Source: Clostridia bacterium
Lineage (GTDB): Bacteria; Bacillota; Clostridia; Oscillospirales; CAG-272
Reading direction: 5' to 3'
DNA: 8,465 nucleotides
Assembly (NCBI GenBank): GCA_017407375.1
Contig: JAFQWT010000043.1
Span: forward strand, 1 to 8,465
The number at the start of each line of letters is the position of its first letter. Within the stretch, counting starts at the first letter, position 1. Both the position numbers and the translations under genes were made by a program. The notes under the pieces were generated by a model that saw only the letters and a program-made list of their open reading frames with translations, was not told the DNA's origin and did no database searches. Positions 1 through 4,289 of the stretch are shown one piece after another.

Positions 1-141
1 GCCGTCACGCTCCCCATCTGCGCGCTTGGCGTTTATCTCGGCCAGCATTTCGGCACGCGCTTTTCCCACAGGGCGGAGGCCTTTGGGGGCATCTTGCTCA
101 TCCTTATCGGCGTTGAGATCTTTCTGACGGGAATATTTTAA
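1..141 (+). CDS. mntP: C-terminal fragment of MntP-like manganese efflux protein
   Basis: The first 46 codons of frame 1 are open and end at TAA 139-141; the start lies outside the window. The residues form two hydrophobic helices separated by a short polar stretch: an ICALGVYLGQHFG segment, then an RAEAFGGILLILIGVEIF segment. The pattern of small residues in G-x3-G spacing followed by AE-x2-GG-x2-LI-x-IG is what the last helices of the MntP (DUF204) family look like. That family consists of six-helix inner-membrane exporters of Mn2+. Only the tail is seen, so the metal-binding residues cannot be checked, and another small transporter of the LysE-like superfamily remains possible. The gene is followed within five bases by a strong terminator, so it is the last gene of its unit. 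Confidence 0.65.
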   Translation, partial: AVTLPICALGVYLGQHFGTRFSHRAEAFGGILLILIGVEIFLTGIF

Positions 142-142
142 G

Positions 143-169
143 AGGAAAAGGGGCGCTGCCCCTTTTCTT
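143..169 (+). terminator. Rho-independent terminator of the mntP-like gene
   Basis: The inverted repeat GAAAAGGGGC (145-154), loop GCT, GCCCCTTTTC (158-167) gives a 10-bp stem that begins four bases after the stop codon. It is followed by TT and a T/C-rich stretch. The A/T bases of the outer stem supply the U-tract. It isolates the upstream gene from the promoter that begins at 171. Confidence 0.8.
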
Positions 170-170
170 C

Positions 171-199
171 TTGCAATTTTCGTCGAAAAATGGTATACT
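171..199 (+). promoter_or_regulatory. Sigma-A promoter for the DUF1295 gene
   Basis: A -35 box TTGCAA (171-176), a 17-base spacer and a -10 box TATACT (194-199) are present. The predicted transcription start is near 206, about 22 bases before the chosen ATG at 228. The spacing is optimal and both boxes are one mismatch from consensus. No operator-like repeat overlaps it, so constitutive expression is likely. Confidence 0.75.
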
Positions 200-227
200 G
201 TAGGCATCTTATGCTATGAGGTGCCGT

Positions 228-1091
228 ATGATCACCGTAAAACACCGTTGGAAAAGCTATCTCATTCTTCTTGCCGTTTACCTTGCCGCCGCGGCGCTCG
301 GCATTCTTGTCTACCGCGCCCTTCCCGCGTGGTCACTCACGCCGCGCCTCCTTGTGGCCGATGCCGCCGCCACCGTCCTTGTCTTTCTTTTCAGTCTCCT
401 TTTCGGTAACGCCTCGGTGTACGACCCGTATTGGAGCGTTCAGCCCCCCGTGATCCTCACCCTCCTGGCCATTGGCGCCGACCGCCCCCTGACGCTTGGC
501 ACCGTGCTCCTTCTCCTTGCCGTTTGGGTCTGGGCGATCCGCCTGACCGCCAACTGGGCCTACACCTTCCATGGCCTTACGCACCAGGACTGGCGCTACA
601 CCATGCTCTCCGAGGTCACAGGCAAGCTTTACCCCTTTATCAATTTTGCGGGAATTCATATGTTCCCGACCCTTGTGGTCTTTTTCGCCATTCTCCCCGC
701 CGCCTACGCGATCCTTGAGGGCGGCAGTGCCACGCCCCTGACCTTCCTCGGTGTGGCGCTCTCGCTCCTGGCCGCGCTCCTTCAGCTGGTCGCGGATATT
801 GAGATGCAGGCCTTCCGCCGCCGCGGCACGGGCGGCTTCATCCGCGTGGGACTCTGGCGCCATGCCCGCCACCCCAATTATCTCGGGGAGATCCTTATGT
901 GGTGGGGCGTGGCCCTTGCCTCGCTCTCTCTCCTTGAAGGGCGCCTCTACCTCCTTTTCGGTGCCGCCCTCAATACCGTGATGTTCCTTGTCGTCAGCAT
1001 TCCCATGGCGGACCGCCGGCAGGCAAAAAAGGAGGGGTATGCCGAATACCGCGCGCACACGCGCCATCTCCTTCCAATTCCAAAAAAGTAA
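228..1091 (+). CDS. DUF1295 family membrane protein (steroid 5-alpha-reductase/ICMT-like fold)
   Basis: This 287-residue protein is a polytopic membrane protein with roughly seven hydrophobic segments spread from residue 10 to 255. The N-terminal third carries a YDPYWSVQP motif. The C-terminal third carries GLWRHARHPNYLGE followed by a WWG segment. That pair of motifs is the hallmark of DUF1295 proteins, related to steroid 5-alpha-reductases and isoprenylcysteine methyltransferases; in those families the RHPNY region binds the nucleotide or methyl-donor cofactor. The substrate is unknown here and should not be assumed to be a steroid. The start at 228 is preferred over an in-frame ATG at 216, because GAGGTG (218-223) is well placed for 228 while 216 would lie only about ten bases from the predicted transcript start. 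The gene is monocistronic, with its own promoter and a terminator 20 bases after the stop. The length is normal for the family. Confidence 0.85.
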   Translation: MITVKHRWKSYLILLAVYLAAAALGILVYRALPAWSLTPRLLVADAAATVLVFLFSLLFGNASVYDPYWSVQPPVILTLLAIGADRPLTLGTVLLLLAVWVWAIRLTANWAYTFHGLTHQDWRYTMLSEVTGKLYPFINFAGIHMFPTLVVFFAILPAAYAILEGGSATPLTFLGVALSLLAALLQLVADIEMQAFRRRGTGGFIRVGLWRHARHPNYLGEILMWWGVALASLSLLEGRLYLLFGAALNTVMFLVVSIPMADRRQAKKEGYAEYRAHTRHLLPIPKK

Positions 1092-1110
1092 ACAAAACCT
1101 TCCATTCATC

Positions 1111-1139
1111 AAAAAAGAGAGGCAATGCCTCTCTTTTTT
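1111..1139. terminator. Bidirectional terminator between convergent genes
   Basis: A 13-bp perfect stem (1111-1123 with 1127-1139) is closed by an AAT loop, with core GAGAGGC/GCCTCTC and A-tract/T-tract flanks on both sides. It therefore serves the DUF1295 gene on the plus strand and the ferritin-like gene on the minus strand. The minus-strand stop codon (1139-1141) touches the end of the stem. Confidence 0.9.
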
Positions 1140-1573
1140 TACAGATATCCGCGCATATCCTCGTTCATTTTCTCCTCAATGGCGATCAGCTTTTTGCAAA
1201 TGTCCTTCGATCTCTCGTCCGCCGCCGCATACTGGTTGAGATAACGGGAGAGCGATTTGACCCCCATGTCACAGCCGTCCGTCATCAAGCCCGCCACCGT
1301 CTTGTCGGAGTCGTTCATACCAAGCTTCATGCTCGTCTTGATCCAGGACATTCCCTTGGCAATGGGGCTTGGCTCCTTGCCGTCGTCGTGGTATTCCTTC
1401 AAAAGCGCGTCGATCTCCAGAGAAAGCTCCTCGTGCTTATGCTTGGCCTCCAGCAGCATCTCCTTGAATTCGGTGCTTCTTACGTGCTCCAGCACGTCGT
1501 CAATGGATGCCACCCCCATCTTCACTCCCGCATCGCATTCGCGTAAAAGCTTTATCGTATCCTTCTCGATCAT
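1139..1573 (-). CDS. Small helical ferritin-like (DUF2383-like) protein
   Basis: The product has 144 residues, is soluble, almost entirely predicted helical and rich in E, K, D and M. The reading frame extends further upstream, but the ATG at 1571-1573 is chosen because GAGAGGAG sits seven bases ahead of it; the longer form would start at TTG with no ribosome site. The pattern is a leading amphipathic helix (DTIKLLRECDAGVKMG), a central KHKHEELSLEIDALL helix, a linker with DDGKEPSP, then SWIKTSMKLGM, a GLMTDGCDMG segment and a final AIEEKMNEDM helix. This is the layout of a small Firmicute family with a ferritin-like four-helix fold, close to DUF2383/PA2169-like proteins. H and E residues in the helices could bind metal, but no full di-iron EXXH pair is evident, so no catalytic role is claimed. 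No promoter with both boxes is convincing upstream. The upstream repressor gene is separated from it by a terminator. Confidence 0.65.
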   Translation of the reverse strand: MIEKDTIKLLRECDAGVKMGVASIDDVLEHVRSTEFKEMLLEAKHKHEELSLEIDALLKEYHDDGKEPSPIAKGMSWIKTSMKLGMNDSDKTVAGLMTDGCDMGVKSLSRYLNQYAAADERSKDICKKLIAIEEKMNEDMRGYL

Positions 1574-1632
1574 TTTGGTGCTCCTCTCATTTTTTACCTT
1601 TAGTGTCTCCTCCTTTTTCTCCCTTATACATG

Positions 1633-1666
1633 AAAACGGCGCCAACCTCTCGGTCAGCGTCGTTTT
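1633..1666 (-). terminator. Terminator of the HTH repressor gene
   Basis: Immediately after the repressor stop (1667-1669), the minus strand can form a long hairpin of about 15 pairs: AAAACG and CGCTGACC on one arm, GGTTGGCG and CGTTTT on the other, loop GAGA. It has one A-C mismatch and two G-U pairs. The distal arm ends in TTTT. On the plus strand the same sequence folds less well in its inner part, which suggests it evolved for the minus strand. Confidence 0.65.
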
Positions 1667-1924
1667 TTATCGGTAAAGCTTATCGTCACCCTCAAAGGAG
1701 TAGAAATTCAGGGCCTCAAAATCCAAAAACTCGGAAAGCGTCATGTTGAAGGTGAGGGCGATCTTGTGTAGGGTGCGCACCCCGGGATTTTTCGTGACAC
1801 CGCGTACAATGTTATCAATGGTGGACTGCTTCACGTTGCTCATCGTCGCCAGTTTGTTGATGGAGATCCCGCGCCTCTGGCATAGCGATCGGATCCTCTC
1901 CTGATAGATATTGATGTATTCCAT
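1667..1924 (-). CDS. Small Cro/C1-type (XRE) transcriptional repressor
   Basis: This 85-residue protein is almost entirely one helix-turn-helix domain. Helix 1 is IYQERIRSLCQRRG; helix 2, the turn and recognition helix 3 run through ISINKLATMSNVKQSTIDNIVRG; the stabilising helices contain TLHKIALTFNMTLSEFLDFE. This is the standard HTH_3/XRE layout with no sensor or oligomerisation domain, so it may respond to cell state only through its own abundance or through proteolysis. The ATG at 1922-1924 has AGGGGG five bases upstream, and the predicted leader is only about 11 bases. Three ACCCG-N4-CGGGT palindromes sit in the 120 bases upstream. One lies inside its own promoter, so autorepression is likely (inference). 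The target gene is not obvious: the only other promoter under these sites is the plus-strand one at 2008-2036. Confidence 0.85.
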   Translation of the reverse strand: MEYINIYQERIRSLCQRRGISINKLATMSNVKQSTIDNIVRGVTKNPGVRTLHKIALTFNMTLSEFLDFEALNFYSFEGDDKLYR

Positions 1925-1941
1925 GCGCGCCCCCTATCCAA

Positions 1942-1970
1942 AGTATACCCGTTCACGGGTTACTTTAATC
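1942..1970 (-). promoter_or_regulatory. Probable promoter of the HTH repressor gene
   Basis: Reading the minus strand, a good -10 box TATACT (1947-1942) follows a 17-base spacer and a weak -35 box GATTAA (1970-1965). The spacer is filled by palindrome O1 (1947-1960), so a bound repressor would block polymerase. The predicted start near 1935 falls at the first base of the AGGGGG ribosome site. The weak -35 lowers certainty. Confidence 0.55.
1947..1960. promoter_or_regulatory. Operator-like palindrome O1
   Basis: ACCCG-TTCA-CGGGT, a perfect 5+5 inverted repeat with a 4-base centre. It sits in the -35/-10 spacer of the repressor's own promoter and touches its -10 box. It starts exactly 48 bases before O2. 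Binding by the adjacent HTH protein is inferred from the linkage. Confidence 0.75.
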
Positions 1971-1994
1971 ATATAGGAAGAATGGGCGGAGGTT

Positions 1995-2008
1995 ACCCGA
2001 ATACGGGT
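1995..2008. promoter_or_regulatory. Operator-like palindrome O2
   Basis: ACCCG-AATA-CGGGT, the same arms as O1. Its last base is the first base of the TTGACA -35 box of the plus-strand promoter. O2 and O3 share the longer core GTTACCCGAATRCGGGT. Confidence 0.75.
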
Positions 2009-2036
2009 TGACAAATCAAAATATCTGTGTTATCAT
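2008..2036 (+). promoter_or_regulatory. Strong plus-strand promoter under operator control, with no gene after it
   Basis: A perfect -35 box TTGACA (2008-2013), a 17-base spacer and a -10 box TATCAT (2031-2036) are present. O2 abuts the -35 box and O3 covers the predicted start near 2043, a classic repressible arrangement. Downstream there is no plus-strand gene: the transcript meets a 12-bp hairpin at 2062-2088, then runs antisense to the membrane protein gene at 2102-2827. It is either a short regulatory RNA promoter, an antisense promoter, or a relic of a lost divergent gene. Confidence 0.65.
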
Positions 2037-2042
2037 AGAGTT

Positions 2043-2056
2043 ACCCGAATGCGGGT
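2043..2056. promoter_or_regulatory. Operator-like palindrome O3
   Basis: ACCCG-AATG-CGGGT, starting exactly 48 bases after O2. It covers the expected start site of the plus-strand promoter. Its outer flank (CGGGTATA) matches that of O1 read on the other strand (also CGGGTATA), so the array is roughly symmetric about O2. Confidence 0.75.
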
Positions 2057-2088
2057 ATAAAAAAGAACGAGGCAAGGCCTCGTTCTTT
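2057..2088 (-). terminator. Terminator of the DUF6198-like gene
   Basis: A 12-bp perfect stem AAAGAACGAGGC (2062-2073) / GCCTCGTTCTTT (2077-2088) with a 3-base loop. On the minus strand it is followed by a run of six T residues (2064-2059), so it mainly ends the gene that stops at 2102. On the plus strand only TTT follows before CC, so it should be a weaker stop for transcripts from the promoter at 2008-2036. Confidence 0.85.
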
Positions 2089-2101
2089 CCTATAAGTCAT
2101 A

Positions 2102-2827
2102 TTACCCACGCTTGAAATGCGCCGCAAGGCGAGGGAAGCGCGGAGCTTTGTCAAACGTTTTGTCGAGGAATTTTCCCCAAAATGCAATCAGGGGCGAATT
2201 GATCGCCGTGGTCACCAACGTCCCAAGCCCAATGCTGTGAAAGCAGGTCGCGCCGATCGTTCCCCAGTTAAAGTCTGCCACGTCCCCAAAAAGGGTAAAG
2301 GCCAATAGGAGAGAAAGGGAGAGCAGGGAAAGGTCAAACCCCAGCTTTACCTTGGCGATCGGCAGGCGGAAGCTTGCCGCTACCTCGGCCACAAACAGCT
2401 CATAAACCTGGAGCGGCCACAGGGTGCGGAAGAAGCACGCCACGCCCAGCGCTGTGATCGTGTCGCCCAACAAAAGGAACACCCACCGCAGCCAAACGGC
2501 ATTGAGTGTCAGTCCCGAGAAGATCCAAAGGAACAGGTCCAGCGTGTAGCCGTAAATGACGGCCACGGCAAAGCCGTAAAGAAAGCGCGGATCAAAGCGG
2601 CGCAGAACCAGGCACAGGATCACAAGAAGCAATCCCTGGATCAGGTACTCGGTCACTCCCACGCTGAAAAAGGACGAAAGGGAAGCGAGTGCCTCGCTTA
2701 CAATAAACGCCGGGGCCGCGATCATGGAAACGCCAAGATCGGCCTTCCCGCAAAGCGAAACGCCCAGCGCCACAAAAAGAACGCCAAACAGCCACAAAAG
2801 CTCCGAGGAGCGCGGAATTTTTTTCAT
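2102..2827 (-). CDS. YczE/DUF6198-like multi-pass membrane protein
   Basis: This 241-residue hydrophobic protein has about five to six membrane segments. It opens with a short basic tail (MKKIPRSSELLW) and a first helix followed by GVSLCGKADLGVSMIAAP. Later landmarks are VTEYLIQGLLLVILCLVLRR, a DPRFLYGFAVAVIYGYTLDL segment, and GTIGATCFHSIGLGTLVTTAIN before a basic C-terminal tail. This resembles the YczE/YitT-like DUF6198 family of uncharacterised membrane proteins, where the early G-x-A-x-LG-x-S segment is typical. No transport substrate is known. The start is supported by GAAAGGA about six bases ahead of the ATG. It sits between the tRNA-Ser terminator and the operator region. No consensus promoter is seen directly upstream, so readthrough from the tRNA-Ser unit is possible. 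A plus-strand promoter at 2008 points antisense into its 3' end. Confidence 0.7.
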   Translation of the reverse strand: MKKIPRSSELLWLFGVLFVALGVSLCGKADLGVSMIAAPAFIVSEALASLSSFFSVGVTEYLIQGLLLVILCLVLRRFDPRFLYGFAVAVIYGYTLDLFLWIFSGLTLNAVWLRWVFLLLGDTITALGVACFFRTLWPLQVYELFVAEVAASFRLPIAKVKLGFDLSLLSLSLLLAFTLFGDVADFNWGTIGATCFHSIGLGTLVTTAINSPLIAFWGKFLDKTFDKAPRFPRLAAHFKRG

Positions 2828-2943
2828 AGAATGTCCTTTCGTACGTAATCAAAAAGCAGGGAGGAGCTGGCGCGTGTGCGCCACGCCGTGTCGCCCCTCG
2901 CTCATTGCGCGAGCTGCGTTCGTCCTGACCAATGCCACTAAAG
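2828..2943. other. GC-rich intergenic stretch after tRNA-Ser
   Basis: Between the tRNA-Ser terminator and the membrane protein gene lie about 115 bases with no credible ORF. They contain a perfect hairpin TGGCGC-GTGT-GCGCCA (2868-2883) and a second stem CTCGC/GCGAG near 2898-2914. In base composition and hairpin density it resembles the array downstream of tRNA-Val, but it is not an evident copy of that unit. The ribosome site of the membrane protein gene (AAAGGA) lies at its left edge. Confidence 0.5.
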
Positions 2944-2970
2944 CAAAAACGGAACGCCGTTGGGCGTCCC
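2944..2970 (-). terminator. Terminator of tRNA-Ser
   Basis: On the minus strand, GGGACGCC - CAAC - GGCGTTCC (2970-2951) forms an 8-bp stem with one G-U pair, followed by GTTTTTG. An outer stem AAAGCAA/TTGCTTT pairs the bases just after the tRNA CCA with bases beyond the T-run (2941-2947). Confidence 0.8.
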
Positions 2971-2979
2971 GTCTTGCTT

Positions 2980-3068
2980 TGGCGCAGAGGGAGGGATTCG
3001 AACCCTCGTGTGGTTTCCCACAAACTGATTTCGAGTCAGCCCCGTTATGACCGCTTCGATACCTCTGC
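2980..3068 (-). tRNA. tRNA-Ser (anticodon CGA)
   Basis: All arms of a class II tRNA can be drawn on the minus strand. The acceptor is GCAGAGG (3068-3062) pairing with CCTCTGC (2990-2984). The anticodon stem is GCTGA/TCAGT around the loop CTCGAAA (3035-3029), giving anticodon CGA at 3033-3031. There is a long variable arm GTGG-GAAA-CCAC, as expected for serine, and a T-arm GAGGG-TTCGAAT-CCCTC. The discriminator base is G and CCA is encoded (2982-2980). It reads UCG codons. It has its own promoter 28 bases upstream and its own terminator. Confidence 0.95.
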
Positions 3069-3072
3069 ATAC

Positions 3073-3090
3073 ACGGTTTTTGAAAACCGT
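3073..3090 (-). other. Leader hairpin immediately 5' of tRNA-Ser
   Basis: ACGGTTT-TTGA-AAACCGT is a perfect inverted repeat that starts at about the predicted transcript start (near 3089) and ends four bases before the mature tRNA 5' end. It forms the whole 5' leader that RNase P would remove. Confidence 0.6.
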
Positions 3091-3095
3091 AGTTT

Positions 3096-3124
3096 AGTAT
3101 ATCACACACGCCGATGTTTTGCAA
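3096..3124 (-). promoter_or_regulatory. Promoter of tRNA-Ser
   Basis: On the minus strand, -35 TTGCAA (3124-3119), a 17-base spacer and -10 TATACT (3101-3096). These are the same two hexamers and spacing as the promoter at 171-199. The expected start is near 3089. Confidence 0.8.
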
Positions 3125-3163
3125 GCCCTTTTTGCAAAATAATTTGAAAATAAAGCAAAAAAT

Positions 3164-3195
3164 AAAAAGCAGACCTCCGCAGAGGTCTGCTTTTT
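3164..3195. terminator. Strong terminator of the larA-like/PHP/gnd/kinase operon
   Basis: A 14-bp perfect stem with core GCAGACCTC/GAGGTCTGC, loop CGCA, and five A residues paired to five T residues at its base. It begins just after the kinase stop codon (3199-3201) and is followed on the minus strand by TTTTTATTTTTTGC. It separates the operon from the tRNA-Ser promoter. Confidence 0.93.
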
Positions 3196-3198
3196 TTG

Positions 3199-4272
3199 TT
3201 ATCTCTTGACGCGAGCGTTGCCGCCCCAGATGCTGAAGATCTGCTCTTCGTCCGCGGGCTGAGCGTAGTCGGTCAGGAAGGTGGTCGCAAGCGCGCCGCT
3301 GGCCCAGGCAAACTGGAGCTGACGCTCGGCGTCCCAACCCTTGATGATGGAGTAGAGAAGACCGCCGACAAAGCCGTCGCCGCCGCCGATGCGGTCGAGA
3401 ACGGTAATCTCGCGGGGCTCGGCGATGTGCCACTCGTTGTCGCTCCAGAGGATCGCACCCCAGAGGTGACGGTTAACGTTGATGACCTGGCGGAGCGTGG
3501 TGCCGAACACGCTGGCGTTCGGGAACTTTTCTCTCACGCAGTTGATCATGGCCTTGAAGGACTCGATCTTGGAGCCGAGGTCCTTACCGCCGGCCTCAGG
3601 GCCCTCGATGCCGAGGCAGAGCTGGAAGTCCTCCTCGTTACCGACGAGGATATCAGCGACCGAGGCGATCTCGGTGAAGATGTCGTGCAGCTCCTGCTCG
3701 CGGCCCTTCCAGAAGGAGGCGCGGTGGTTCAGGTCAAAGGCGATGAGCGTGCCGTGCTTCTTGGCGGCGCGGGCAAGCTCCAGGCAGAACTGGCTGGTCT
3801 CGGGCGAGAGAGCACCGATCAGACCCGAAAGGTGAAGGACACCAACGCCCTCCTCGCCGAAGAGGCGATCGAGGTCAAAATCCTTGACCGAGAGGGTACG
3901 GCCGACCTCGCCGGCACGGTCGTTCTGCACACGGGGACCGCGGGCACCGTAGCCGGAGTCGGCGATGTTGAACTGATGGCGGTAGCCCCAGGGGCCGCCC
4001 TGCTCAACCTCGGGACCCTCAAAGGTCATGCCACGGCCAAGGAGGTTGTGCTTGATCATCTTGGCAATGGGGCTGTCCTTAACAAAGGCCGTCAGAACGT
4101 GAGTGGGAAGACCGAGGTAGGACGAGATCGAGGCCACATTGGTCTCGGCACTCGTGACCTGCATACGGAAGGTCTCGGAGGCGTAAACGGGCTGGCCGTC
4201 CGGCGGGCAGATGCGGACGCCCATGCTGGTGGGGACCACAAGAGCGTACTTGTAATTTTCTCTGAGCTTCAT
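3199..4272 (-). CDS. PfkB-family sugar kinase, 2-keto-3-deoxygluconate-kinase-like
   Basis: This 357-residue protein has a ribokinase/PfkB fold. The C-terminal PfkB signature reads DRIGGGDGFVGG (292-303), with D299 as the expected catalytic base and GGG as the anion hole. FDLNHRASFW (179-188) matches the D-x-N-x-R-x2-x-W segment of KDG kinases, and GNEEDF (211-216) is the usual NEEE-type segment. In that family the enzyme phosphorylates 2-keto-3-deoxygluconate to KDPG for the Entner-Doudoroff route. The N-terminus is atypical: the usual GE-x-M/L-R-L opening is replaced by VVPTSMGVRICPP, and the GG-A-x-NVA loop reads TSAETNVA. The substrate may therefore differ, with gluconate or another sugar acid plausible given that gnd sits directly upstream. 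The ATG at 4270-4272 is chosen because GGAGG (4285-4281) lies eight bases ahead; an in-frame TTG overlaps that site. It is the last gene of the operon, 17 bases after gnd. Confidence 0.8.
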   Translation of the reverse strand: MKLRENYKYALVVPTSMGVRICPPDGQPVYASETFRMQVTSAETNVASISSYLGLPTHVLTAFVKDSPIAKMIKHNLLGRGMTFEGPEVEQGGPWGYRHQFNIADSGYGARGPRVQNDRAGEVGRTLSVKDFDLDRLFGEEGVGVLHLSGLIGALSPETSQFCLELARAAKKHGTLIAFDLNHRASFWKGREQELHDIFTEIASVADILVGNEEDFQLCLGIEGPEAGGKDLGSKIESFKAMINCVREKFPNASVFGTTLRQVINVNRHLWGAILWSDNEWHIAEPREITVLDRIGGGDGFVGGLLYSIIKGWDAERQLQFAWASGALATTFLTDYAQPADEEQIFSIWGGNARVKR

Positions 4273-4289
4273 TTTTATTTCCTCCAAAA

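Noticed and set aside
216..227. Earlier ATG start for the DUF1295 gene
   Set aside because: It lies about ten bases from the predicted transcript start with no ribosome site, while GAGGTG is well placed for the ATG at 228.
333..1112. Minus-strand 259-codon frame opposite the DUF1295 gene
   Set aside because: Its low-complexity charged composition (many E, G, H, K) is what a reversed membrane-protein gene gives; it also runs through the bidirectional terminator.
1574..1645. N-terminal extension of the ferritin-like gene
   Set aside because: It would begin at a TTG inside the upstream gene's terminator and add 24 charged residues without family resemblance; GAGAGGAG supports the shorter start.
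3071..3092. Second, degenerate tRNA anticodon arm upstream of tRNA-Ser
   Set aside because: The 18-base palindrome has an even-length loop and no neighbouring D or T arm; it fits a leader hairpin after the promoter better.
2592..3433. Minus-strand frames of 143 and 194 codons running through tRNA-Ser
   Set aside because: They cross the tRNA gene, its terminator or promoter, and the ends of neighbouring genes; the translations read tRNA and intergenic sequence.
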